Source: an uncultured Bacteroidales bacterium (GTDB taxonomy: Bacteria; Bacteroidota; Bacteroidia; Bacteroidales; P3). From it: a DNA stretch of 37,077 bases. The stretch is from assembly GCA_905234695.1 (NCBI GenBank), contig CAJOHZ010000034.1, positions 1 through 37,077 on the forward strand, given 5' to 3'. Under the pieces are notes generated by a model. The model did not search any database. It saw only the letters and a program-made list of their open reading frames with translations, and had not been told where the DNA came from. Shown here piece by piece: positions 1 through 7,894 of the stretch. The translations under genes were made by a program, and so were the position numbers. Numbering within the stretch: position 1 is the stretch's first letter; every line of letters begins with the position of its first letter.

Positions 1-192
1 CATATTGGCCTCGGCGATGCCGCACTGGATGAAGCGCTCGGGGAACTCCTTGGCGAAGCCGTCCATCTTGACGCTGCCTTTCACGTCGGCGCTCAGCGCG
101 ACGACATTCTCATTGCGCTTGCCAGCCTCTACCAGGCCCTCGCCCATGCCGGCGCGCAATTCTTTGCTTGATTTAATTTCGTAGTGAGTCAT
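1..192 (-). CDS. Transketolase, C-terminal subunit (5' part only, runs off left edge)
   Basis: The minus strand from the ATG at 192-190 reads MTHYEIKSSKELRAGMGEGL and continues with VALSADVKGSVKMDGF and FIQCGIAEANM. This is the start of the pyrimidine-binding domain found in the C-terminal half of split transketolases and in DXS-like enzymes. Only 64 codons lie in the window. Such half-size proteins pair with an N-terminal, thiamine-diphosphate-binding half to move two-carbon ketol units in the non-oxidative pentose phosphate pathway. The partner half is encoded upstream at 1676-2524, but an unrelated vWA gene lies between them. The 91 bases between this start and the vWA stop hold no promoter box that I can recognise. 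The assignment rests on family recognition of a fragment. Confidence 0.85.
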   Translation of the reverse strand, partial: MTHYEIKSSKELRAGMGEGLVEAGKRNENVVALSADVKGSVKMDGFAKEFPERFIQCGIAEANM

Positions 193-283
193 TGTATTGT
201 TGTTTTTGTTTATTGTCGTTGTTTTGTGGGATTTGTCAGACCAGTCGTACAATAAGTGGCTTGTGTGAGTGCTGGTGAGGCTT

Positions 284-1651
284 TCATGGTTCCATGGTTA
301 TTGTGACTTGTTGGGCGGAGGTGATGGTAAATCGGGTGGAGAGTGCAGTATTGTAGTCGGTCTTGTCTTTCGGTCTCAAAATGACCTGGTAGTCGCCGGG
401 CAGCAGTTCCATCCGATCGCTGAACGTGTTCGGGTTCAAGTCGCACACCCATCGCAATTTCCCATTCTCGATGACGAACAAACTGCCCACCGTGGGGGTC
501 TGTGGCTTGGTGAGGACCAGCACCCCTGGTACTTCCACCTGCAGGGCCGTCAACGACCCTGCCCTTAGTTCCACGTTGTCAAGATGCATCGACGGCACCG
601 TCAGCACCTCCAAATCATACTTCCCCGCAAGATAGGAGCGTTTGGTGCCCAACGGCTGTGTGGAAACCACCTCGCACTCGCCATGTCGCCGCACACGCAC
701 CGGGTATTCCGGCAATGTCCAGGTTGTCTTCTTGCCTGTCCAAACCAACTGCAACTCGCCTTGACCGGCTTCCACCGTCAACGCGCTCACCTGCTCCGCA
801 GGAAAACATCTGCCTGACAACACTACCGGGGGCTTTGTAAAAAACGTGATGTCGTATGTCACGTAAGGGTCAAGTGCCAGCGTATCGCGCCTATCGGCGG
901 CACCATAATGGTACACCACGGCTTTCCGAAGTACGTGGGTTCGGTGGTCATGGAATGCCACCGGGACATCCGTCTCGTACGGTACCCCGTCGGCGCTGAC
1001 CAGACTCAATGTCGCCCACGACCTCTGCCGCACCTGGCGGAGAAAGTCGAACAATGCCGCCTCGAACTGGCCCTCATTGCGGAGAAATATCACCGTGCTG
1101 TCGCACGCCTCTGTCGCTGTGCCGTCGGCATCGATGCAGAACACCGCCGCCCTCAGCACATCGCCACTCTGCTGCAACTGACGTGCCAAGCCGCACAATG
1201 AGCCGTCGTCGTTCTTTCCCCTGCTGGTAATCATCAGGACGATATTCCGCGACGAGGCCTCCTGCGGGAAGTCGTTCCGCGCACTGAGCAGAGCCGCCGA
1301 AGTCTTTCCTTCGCCGCTCGGCACCAAGGTCTTTATCTTACGATGTACCTTGTAGCCGTTGCCCGCCTCGAACGGAATCTCCAACCGCGAGCCCAACGAC
1401 TCCTGTCCGAGATGGCCGAAGACACGGAGGCCCACCTCCATCTCAGGATATTTCGCAATGCTGTCGAGAAACCGCAGCAGCACCTGCAGCGTCACCTTCA
1501 TTTTCGAGCCGCTCTGCCACTGCTCCTGCATTTTGTCGGAGCAGTCGAGCACCAACAAGACACGCGTTTTCTCCATAGGCCGCACCCCTTTCTGGGCCAT
1601 GCCAGACAGGCTGCACGCTACAAGGAGCAATATAACGACTAGTCTTTTCAA
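284..1651 (-). CDS. Exported von Willebrand factor A domain protein, TTG start, degenerate MIDAS
   Basis: The protein has 455 residues. A signal peptide (MKRLVVILLLVACSLSGMAQ) is followed by a vWA domain over about residues 28-200. The rest is beta-rich and unrecognised. The start is TTG at 1651-1649: no in-frame ATG lies between it and an upstream stop, and the signal peptide begins exactly there. vWA domains usually bind a metal through a DxSxS motif and mediate protein contacts. Here the motif is Asp36-Cys-Ser38-Asp-Lys40, so the last serine is a lysine and metal binding is doubtful. The following part (SKMKVTLQVLLRFLDSI, then MEVGLRVFGH) fits the Bacteroidota vWA group. The gene sits 24 bases after the transketolase N-half stop and before the C-half, so it is probably co-transcribed with both. 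I do not know its role. Confidence 0.8.
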   Translation of the reverse strand: MKRLVVILLLVACSLSGMAQKGVRPMEKTRVLLVLDCSDKMQEQWQSGSKMKVTLQVLLRFLDSIAKYPEMEVGLRVFGHLGQESLGSRLEIPFEAGNGYKVHRKIKTLVPSGEGKTSAALLSARNDFPQEASSRNIVLMITSRGKNDDGSLCGLARQLQQSGDVLRAAVFCIDADGTATEACDSTVIFLRNEGQFEAALFDFLRQVRQRSWATLSLVSADGVPYETDVPVAFHDHRTHVLRKAVVYHYGAADRRDTLALDPYVTYDITFFTKPPVVLSGRCFPAEQVSALTVEAGQGELQLVWTGKKTTWTLPEYPVRVRRHGECEVVSTQPLGTKRSYLAGKYDLEVLTVPSMHLDNVELRAGSLTALQVEVPGVLVLTKPQTPTVGSLFVIENGKLRWVCDLNPNTFSDRMELLPGDYQVILRPKDKTDYNTALSTRFTITSAQQVTITMEP

Positions 1652-1675
1652 GTCTTTATGTCCAAACGCCCCCTG

Positions 1676-2524
1676 CTAAAAATCGCCGAGGGTTTCCTTC
1701 AACTGGGCAAGCGCCTTGGGCAGGTCGTCGGCACTCAACACCGAGCCATGGTACTTGTTGATACCCTGCATGAAGTCGACACCATAGCCCATCTCGGTTG
1801 TGAGAATGACACATACGGGCTTGCCCTTGCCTGTCAATTCCTTGGCGCGGGCCATTCCGTCAAGCACCTGCTGCATGTCGTTGCCATTCTCGATGACCAC
1901 CGCCGTCCACATGAAACTCTCGAACTTGGCTTTCAAGTCACCGAGGTCCATCACTTGCTGGGTAGTTCCGTCAATCTGTTGGTGGTTGTAGTCGATGGTG
2001 CTGATAAGGTTGTCCACCTGCTTGGCACCAGCAAACATCACCGCCTCCCATATCTGGCCTTCCTGCAACTCGCCGTCGCCGTGGAGGGTATATACCAGCG
2101 TGTCGTCGCCCGTCATCTTCTTGCCGAGAGCGGCACCGATGCCGACGCTCATCCCCTGCCCCAGCGAACCGCTGGCCATGCGGATGCCCGGCAGGCCGTG
2201 CTCGGTGGAAGGATGCCCTTGCAGACGGGTGCCGAACTGGCGGAACGTCTTCAACTCTTCCACAGGGAAGAATCCGCGACGCGCCATCGTGCTGTATATC
2301 ACTGGTGTGATATGTCCCTGCGAGACAAAAAGCATATCTTGGCCCTTCCCATCCATGGTGAACTGGGCAGGGTCTTGCTTCAAAATATTGAACTGCATGG
2401 CCGTCATCCAATCGGCTGTGCCAAGCGACCCGCCGGGGTGGCCCGATTTGGCGGCCGTGGTCATGCGTAGGATGTCGCGGCGCACCTGCGACGCGATGCT
2501 TTGAAGTTCTTCGATTGTTTTCAT
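1676..2524 (-). CDS. Transketolase, N-terminal subunit
   Basis: This 282-residue protein begins MKTIEELQSIASQVRRDILR and carries the thiamine diphosphate-binding half of transketolase. Visible signatures are SGHPGGSLGTADWMTAMQFN near the N-terminus, LGQGMSVGIGAALGKK, and the diphosphate/metal motif HGDGELQEGQIWEA followed by IDYNHQQIDG. Its length matches split N-subunits (about 270-290 residues) rather than full enzymes of about 650 residues. It should form the active enzyme with the C-subunit starting at 192. Together they would interconvert pentose and glycolytic sugar phosphates in the cytoplasm. The stop is TAG at 1678-1676. A lipoprotein gene lies 48 bases upstream and probably shares the promoter at about 3010. 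Confidence 0.93.
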   Translation of the reverse strand: MKTIEELQSIASQVRRDILRMTTAAKSGHPGGSLGTADWMTAMQFNILKQDPAQFTMDGKGQDMLFVSQGHITPVIYSTMARRGFFPVEELKTFRQFGTRLQGHPSTEHGLPGIRMASGSLGQGMSVGIGAALGKKMTGDDTLVYTLHGDGELQEGQIWEAVMFAGAKQVDNLISTIDYNHQQIDGTTQQVMDLGDLKAKFESFMWTAVVIENGNDMQQVLDGMARAKELTGKGKPVCVILTTEMGYGVDFMQGINKYHGSVLSADDLPKALAQLKETLGDF

Positions 2525-2572
2525 AAGTATCTTTAGTTTACTGTTTTGTCTTTCCTCAACGGGATTTAAGCC

Positions 2573-2989
2573 TTAAAGTTTGAAGATATACTGACGGCTG
2601 TTCTGGTCGTAGCAGATAAGCTCCTCGCCGTGGCGGGTGCAGGTGATGGTGAGCGCATTCTCCTGCTCGTCCGTCACGCTTCCCTTGCCCTTGTCGCCTT
2701 TCATCGTGACATGGCCCCATACACGGCCGTTAGTGCCATGACCCGAAATGTAAATCACCTCCTCGGTCTCGGGGGCTTTCTTCACCACCGGACGGGCAGG
2801 CTGCGGCGCCGGGGTAGGCATTTCCTCCATCACCTCCGGCTCGGGCTCCGGCATCGGCGTGGACTCTAATTCCAGGGTATCCATCACCTGTTCGTCAACA
2901 GACTGGGAACGGTGGCAACCCACTAGGACAATTGGCGTAACCGCCATCATAATGAGCAACAAACTCCATTTCTTCTTAATCATAATCAT
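2573..2989 (-). CDS. Small lipoprotein with acidic-proline linker, unknown function
   Basis: The 138-residue product starts MIMIKKKWSLLLIMMAVTPI and has a lipobox (VLVGC, Cys25), so it should be a lipidated envelope protein. Residues 40-75 form a linker rich in Pro, Glu and Met. The C-terminal 60 residues (from EEVIYISGHGTNGRVWGHV to the end, YIFKL) look like a small beta domain that I cannot name. The alternative start at the second Met (2983) would also give a good signal peptide. A Bacteroidota -7 box lies at 3006-3013, which predicts a very short leader of roughly 10-17 bases. It is the first gene of the minus-strand run leading into the transketolase genes. Confidence 0.75.
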   Translation of the reverse strand: MIMIKKKWSLLLIMMAVTPIVLVGCHRSQSVDEQVMDTLELESTPMPEPEPEVMEEMPTPAPQPARPVVKKAPETEEVIYISGHGTNGRVWGHVTMKGDKGKGSVTDEQENALTITCTRHGEELICYDQNSRQYIFKL

Positions 2990-3005
2990 GCATGTTTTGA
3001 GACTA

Positions 3006-3013
3006 CAAAGGTA
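3006..3013 (-). promoter_or_regulatory. Bacteroidota -7 promoter box for the lipoprotein/transketolase run
   Basis: The minus strand reads TACCTTTG here, matching TAnnTTTG. It lies about 17 bases upstream of the lipoprotein start, in an AT-rich divergent region (2990-3126). No clear -33 TTTG is seen at the usual distance. Confidence 0.55.
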
Positions 3014-3064
3014 CGCAATTTTTTCTAATTTAGTAAAAAATATTTTTTATTGGAAAATTAATCG

Positions 3065-3072
3065 TAAATTTG
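3065..3072 (+). promoter_or_regulatory. Bacteroidota -7 promoter box for yidC
   Basis: The plus strand reads TAAATTTG followed by C, a good TAnnTTTG match about 55 bases upstream of the yidC ATG. The upstream region is AT-rich, but the only TTG (3050-3052) is too close to serve as a normal -33 box. Confidence 0.55.
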
Positions 3073-3126
3073 CAAAATCTATAATTTTGCCTAAAATATT
3101 TTTACTCCACAGACTATCAAAAGGAT

Positions 3127-5124
3127 ATGAATAAAAAATCAACTATTGGCCTCATTCTGATTTTTGCCATCTTTGTAGGTTATATGTGGTGGATATCACC
3201 CACCAAAGAGGAGCAGGAAGCCGCTGCCCGTATGCGTGACTCCATTTGGCGAATAGACTCCGCACGCTACGCCGAAGAGGCCGCCCTCCGCGACAGCCTC
3301 GCCACCGAGCAGCACCGCCTCGACAGTCTTGCCGCCGCCGGCGACACCACCGTGCGCCAGCAAATGCAGATGAAACAACGCGGCGACCTCGGTATGTTCA
3401 ACGTCAGTGCCTATGGCGACACCCTGCATATGCTGGTGAAGAACGAGGTGATGGCCGTCAATATCACCAACATCGGCGCACAAGTGAGCGAAGTCATCCT
3501 GAACAAGTTCACTACATTTGACCAACGGCCGCTGCAGCTCATCACCCCGGCCGACAGCAATATGAACCTCATCTTCCCGACCAAGGACAACCGCGTCATC
3601 AACACCCGCGACCTAGTCTTCGTCCCCTACAGGGAAGAGAACGGCACCTTTGTACAAATCACCGACAGTGCCACCTATGAACTGACAGAGGGCGACAGCC
3701 TCACGCTATGCCTGCGCGCTTTCATCGGCGACAGCACAGGCATCAACAAAGAACGTTATATCGAGTTCCGCTACGACTTCAACGGCACGGGCTACAATAT
3801 CGACTTCGACATCAACTTCCACGGCCTGGCCGATGTCATCAACGCCACCGACTACATTGACTTGGAATGGCACAACCGCATGAACCGCCAAGAGAAGGTG
3901 GACGCCACCTCCCGCGGTTCCAACAACCGCAACAAAGATCCCGAACTGTTCTACACCAACGTTTACTACAAGGCCGCCAACGACGACGTGGACGATATCG
4001 GACGCGGCGGATCCAACCAGAAGAATGTCAAGACCCCCGTGGAGTGGGTGTCCTACAAACAGCAGTTCTTCTGCGCCATTCTCGTGGCCGACAGTACGTT
4101 TGAGAATGCCGACCTCTCTCAAGAGATTCGGAAAAACGATACCGCCGCCAACTACCTGTGCGACATGCACAGCACCATCGGCCTCACCTACCATGGCGAG
4201 GGCGACTGCACCATCGGCATGGGGCTCTACTTCGGTCCCACCAAGTTCCGCGACCTGCATGCCATGCACCACGGATTCGAGAAGATGCTGCCCTTGGGCT
4301 GGTGGGTGTTTTCCAAGGCCGTCAGCCGCTACCTCATCATCCCCACCTTCAACTTCCTCGAGACCTTCAACTGGAACTACGGTATTATCATCATTGTCTT
4401 CACGTTCCTGCTTCGACTCGTGCTGTTCCCCCTCACTTTCAAGTCCTACCAAGGCTCGGCTATCATGCGCATTCTGAAGCCCGAAATGGACAAGCTGAAC
4501 AAGAAATACCCCAACCCCGAACAGGCCATGCAAAAGCAGCGCGAGATGAGCCAACTGCAGAAACGGGCGGGCTATAGTCCCATGGCTGGCTGCCTGCCAT
4601 TGCTCATCCAGATGCCCATCCTCACAGCCATGTTCATGTTCTATCCCATCTCCTTCGAACTGCGACAGAAGCCGTTCCTCTGGTGCGACGACCTCTCCAC
4701 CTATGACAGCATCCTCGATTTCGGATTCTCCATCCCCATCTACGGCGACCATGTCTCCCTCTTCTGCCTGCTGATGTTCGCCATGCAGTTCTTCTACACT
4801 TGGTACACCATGCGCAGCCAGCAGAGCCAGATGAACATGCCCGGCATGAAGTTCATGATGTATTTCATGCCCTTCTTCATGCTGTTCATGTTCAACAGCA
4901 TGGCGGCCGGATTAAACCTGTACTACTTTTTCTCGCTCAGCATCACCATGATTCAGATGATTCTCATCCGCCGTTTCACCAGCGAGAAGAAAGTCCGTGC
5001 CCGCATGGAGGCCTACGACCTCAAACACAAGAATGCCCCCGCCAAAAAGAGCAAGTTCCAAGAACGTCTGGAGAAGATGCAGAAGATGACCGAGGAAATG
5101 CAGCGGCAGCAAGGAAAACGATAA
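3127..5124 (+). CDS. yidC: Membrane protein insertase YidC
   Basis: The 665-residue protein starts MNKKSTIGLILIFAIFVGYM, an N-terminal membrane anchor typical of diderm YidC. A large periplasmic domain (about residues 60-400) follows. The conserved insertase core then begins at FNWNYGIIIIVFTFLLRLVL, with the cytoplasmic loop FKSYQGSAIMRILKPEMDKL, the MAGCLPLLIQMPILTAMFMF segment and the last helices with GLNLYYFFSLSITMIQMIL. It inserts and folds inner-membrane proteins, alone or with SecYEG, and works downstream of FtsY, which is also encoded in this window. The C-terminal tail is basic and charged. AAGGAT directly before the ATG is a possible ribosome-binding site. nhaD follows after 25 bases, suggesting an operon. 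Confidence 0.97.
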   Translation: MNKKSTIGLILIFAIFVGYMWWISPTKEEQEAAARMRDSIWRIDSARYAEEAALRDSLATEQHRLDSLAAAGDTTVRQQMQMKQRGDLGMFNVSAYGDTLHMLVKNEVMAVNITNIGAQVSEVILNKFTTFDQRPLQLITPADSNMNLIFPTKDNRVINTRDLVFVPYREENGTFVQITDSATYELTEGDSLTLCLRAFIGDSTGINKERYIEFRYDFNGTGYNIDFDINFHGLADVINATDYIDLEWHNRMNRQEKVDATSRGSNNRNKDPELFYTNVYYKAANDDVDDIGRGGSNQKNVKTPVEWVSYKQQFFCAILVADSTFENADLSQEIRKNDTAANYLCDMHSTIGLTYHGEGDCTIGMGLYFGPTKFRDLHAMHHGFEKMLPLGWWVFSKAVSRYLIIPTFNFLETFNWNYGIIIIVFTFLLRLVLFPLTFKSYQGSAIMRILKPEMDKLNKKYPNPEQAMQKQREMSQLQKRAGYSPMAGCLPLLIQMPILTAMFMFYPISFELRQKPFLWCDDLSTYDSILDFGFSIPIYGDHVSLFCLLMFAMQFFYTWYTMRSQQSQMNMPGMKFMMYFMPFFMLFMFNSMAAGLNLYYFFSLSITMIQMILIRRFTSEKKVRARMEAYDLKHKNAPAKKSKFQERLEKMQKMTEEMQRQQGKR

Positions 5125-5149
5125 TCACTAACATACAACGCATAACATC

Positions 5150-6526
5150 ATGGTAGTTGCACTTGTAACAATCTTCATCATTGGATACGCCTGCATCGCG
5201 CTGGAGCATCCGCTGAAAATCAACAAAACCGCCTCGGCATTGCTGCTGGGGGTCTTGGTTTGGACGGTGTTCACTTTCTTCCACGCCGGCTTCGTCCCCA
5301 TCACTGAAGAGGGGCAGTTGCTCCTGGCCGAGAAGGGATGGCACGATTTCATCTCTGGCAACCTCATCGAGAACCTTGGCGAGACCGCCGAAATTGTCTT
5401 TTTCCTGCTAGGTGCCATGACAATCGTCACCCTCATCGAAGACTATCAAGGCTTCCGGGTCATCACCGATAAGATTGTCACCACCGACAAGAAGAAACTC
5501 CTCTGGGTCATCAGCATCCTCACCTTCTTCCTCTCGGCCCTGCTCGACAACATGACCACCGCCATCGTCATGATTGCCCTGCTGCGCAAGCTCATCGCCG
5601 ACCGGAAAGAACGCTGGCTCTACGCCGGTATGGTCATCCTGGCCGCCAACGCTGGCGGCGCATGGAGCCCCATCGGCGATGTTACTACCATCATGCTGTG
5701 GATCAAGGGTCAAGTAACCACCGTCAACATCATCGTCAAGACAATCATTCCCAGTCTTGTATGCATGGTGGTGCCCGTCCTCATCGTGGGAGCCACCCTG
5801 AAGGGAGACATCGTGCGTCCCGAGGAGCAGGCCGACGGCATCGAGATTCCTTCCCGCTACCGCAAACTCATCCTTTTCCTAGGTGTCGGAGCCCTCGTCT
5901 TTGTTCCCGTCTTCAAAACCCTCACCCATCTGCCCCCCTACCTCGGTATGCTCTTCGGTCTCGGCGTGCTGTGGATCACCACCGAGATTATCAGCCACAA
6001 ACACACTAAGGACGGTTTCAAGATGCCCACTGCAGTGAGCACTTTGGAGCATATCGACGTGCCCACCATTCTCTTCTTCCTCGGCATTCTCATGGCCGTC
6101 AGCTGCCTCAAGGTGGCCGGCATCCTGGGCAGCCTTGCCTCGGGTTTGAACAACACCTTCGGCACCGAAGTCCCGGGATTCTTCTTCATCGACCTCATCA
6201 TCGGCGTGCTCTCCTCCATCGTCGACAACGTGCCGCTGGTGGCTGCCACCATGGGTATGTACGACATCACCGGTCCCAATGTCATCTTCGAGCCCAACCA
6301 CCCCTTCTGGGAGTTCCTGGCCTATTGTGCTGGCACCGGCGGAAGCCTCCTCATCATCGGTTCTGCCGCAGGCGTGGCCGTCATGGGTATGGAGAAGATA
6401 GACTTCATCTGGTATCTGAAGAAAATCTCCTGGCTGGCCCTCGTGGGCTATCTCGCCGGAGCCATCGTATTCATCGTGATGAACCTGCTGCTCGAGCCCT
6501 TCGAGTGGTGGCATAGCATGGTATAA
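5150..6526 (+). CDS. nhaD: Na+/H+ antiporter NhaD
   Basis: The 458-residue polytopic protein starts MVVALVTIFIIGYACIALEH and contains the NhaD/IT-superfamily signatures VFFLLGAMTIVTLIEDYQGF, SALLDNMTTAIVMIALLRKL, GGAWSPIGDVTTIMLWIKGQ and, in the second half, SSIVDNVPLVAATMGMYD. It is predicted to exchange Na+ for H+ across the inner membrane for sodium and pH homeostasis. The two pseudo-symmetric DNMTTA and DNVPLV segments and the full length indicate an intact gene. It lies 25 bases after yidC, and its TAA overlaps the next ATG by one base (TAATG at 6524-6528), so the downstream gene is likely translationally coupled. Confidence 0.95.
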   Translation: MVVALVTIFIIGYACIALEHPLKINKTASALLLGVLVWTVFTFFHAGFVPITEEGQLLLAEKGWHDFISGNLIENLGETAEIVFFLLGAMTIVTLIEDYQGFRVITDKIVTTDKKKLLWVISILTFFLSALLDNMTTAIVMIALLRKLIADRKERWLYAGMVILAANAGGAWSPIGDVTTIMLWIKGQVTTVNIIVKTIIPSLVCMVVPVLIVGATLKGDIVRPEEQADGIEIPSRYRKLILFLGVGALVFVPVFKTLTHLPPYLGMLFGLGVLWITTEIISHKHTKDGFKMPTAVSTLEHIDVPTILFFLGILMAVSCLKVAGILGSLASGLNNTFGTEVPGFFFIDLIIGVLSSIVDNVPLVAATMGMYDITGPNVIFEPNHPFWEFLAYCAGTGGSLLIIGSAAGVAVMGMEKIDFIWYLKKISWLALVGYLAGAIVFIVMNLLLEPFEWWHSMV

Positions 6527-7836
6527 TGAAACAACTCTGGAACGACTTCAAACAACGCTCTCCTTGGCGGAAGGTCCTCGACATCTTCATCGTCCTTTTC
6601 GCCTTGGCCGGATTTGCCATCATCGGTGCCTGGGGCGTCTATAAGCTCGGCCTCACCAACGACCATGGCACCGTCGACCGCAACCACCGCTACATGCTCT
6701 CCGTCTCTGAGATGAAAGACCTACGAGATTCGGTCCTCACCGAGCAACAGCTGCAGGAGCAGTGGATGAGCCAATATACCAAACTCGTGGTGCTCAGCAA
6801 ATTCTATCCCACTAACGCGCAACTCATCACCCGGGCCGCCCAATGCAGCAACGACCCCCGCGTCGTCGACCGCATGATTGCCGCTTGTGGTATCTACATC
6901 CCCGAGGACGAGGAATACCAGCAGTTGCTCCACGATGTGGAAAGTCTTCTGAACCGCCAACCCCAACGACAGCAGGACAACGTCATCCCTTGGATGACAG
7001 GCGTAGAATGGGAAGCATTGAAGGAGGCCATCATCCACGACAAGGACCTCATCATCGAGGCCGGACGCCTCACCGGCGTGGAACCCCGTCTTATCGTCGG
7101 GTGCCTCATCGGCGAGCAGATACGACTGTTCCATTCCGACCGCGAAACCATCAAGAAATATCTCGGGCCCGTCAAAGTGCTCAATGTCCAGTCGCAGTTC
7201 TCCTACGGCGTCAACGGCATCAAACTCTCCACCGCCAAGGCCATCGAGGAGCACCTCAAAGACCCCACCTCCGAGTTCTACATGGGCAAACGCTACGAGC
7301 AGTTGCTCACTTACGACACTTCCAACCTCGCACAAGACGACGAACGTTACAACCGCCTTGTCGATTACCGCAACCACCTTTACTCCTACCTCTACACCGC
7401 CTGCATCCTGCACCAAACCATGCTGCAATGGCGGCGGGCCGGATACGACATCAGCGACCGTCCCGACATCCTCTTCACTCTTTTCAATGTGGGCTTCGCA
7501 CAGTCCGTTCCCAAGCCCAACCCTGTTTGTGGCGGCAGCCACATCAAAATCAATGGTGAGGTATACACCTTCGGTGCCATCGGATTCGACTTCTACTACT
7601 CCGGCGAGTTGGCCGAGCAGTTCCCCTTCTGGCGACAGCACTTCATTCCTGGCGACAAGGACCTCACCCCCGAGGAGCTGGCCTACATCCAGGGCAGCAT
7701 GAGCGACTGCAAGCGTCCCCCGCGGGGCTATGAGTACTTCAAGAAAGACAGCGTGGCCACACCACCCACGCCCGATTTCGGATACTCCTACGACGATGAC
7801 GATGGCGGCCCCTTCACACAAGTCACCCCCATGTAG
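6526..7836 (+). CDS. Membrane-anchored protein with possible lytic-transglycosylase-like domain
   Basis: The 436-residue protein has one N-terminal membrane segment (about residues 16-38) and a periplasmic remainder. Residues 185-235 resemble the start of a soluble lytic transglycosylase fold: GVEPRLIVGCLIGEQIRLF puts Glu197 where the catalytic glutamate would sit, and FSYGVNGIK matches the usual serine-glycine turn after it. This is inference from pattern, not a firm family match. The tail is acidic and glycine-rich (YSYDDDDGG). It is coupled to nhaD by a one-base overlap in the yidC-nhaD run. It could also be a non-enzymatic conserved envelope protein. The stop at 7836 converges on the C10 protease gene, 58 bases away. 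Confidence 0.7.
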   Translation: MKQLWNDFKQRSPWRKVLDIFIVLFALAGFAIIGAWGVYKLGLTNDHGTVDRNHRYMLSVSEMKDLRDSVLTEQQLQEQWMSQYTKLVVLSKFYPTNAQLITRAAQCSNDPRVVDRMIAACGIYIPEDEEYQQLLHDVESLLNRQPQRQQDNVIPWMTGVEWEALKEAIIHDKDLIIEAGRLTGVEPRLIVGCLIGEQIRLFHSDRETIKKYLGPVKVLNVQSQFSYGVNGIKLSTAKAIEEHLKDPTSEFYMGKRYEQLLTYDTSNLAQDDERYNRLVDYRNHLYSYLYTACILHQTMLQWRRAGYDISDRPDILFTLFNVGFAQSVPKPNPVCGGSHIKINGEVYTFGAIGFDFYYSGELAEQFPFWRQHFIPGDKDLTPEELAYIQGSMSDCKRPPRGYEYFKKDSVATPPTPDFGYSYDDDDGGPFTQVTPM

Positions 7837-7894
7837 CCGTCGGTAAGAGGATTATTTCTGCTTCTGCAATGGCTGGCGAAGCCTTTCTTTATGG

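Noticed and set aside
3706-4752. A 348-codon open frame antisense to yidC
   Set aside because: It is a by-product of GC-rich codon use; composition is low-complexity Val/Gly/Glu and it lies entirely within a certain gene.
7837-7894. A terminator between the 6526-7836 gene and the C10 protease gene
   Set aside because: Only a four-base stem (GGCT/AGCC) is visible, which is too weak to call.
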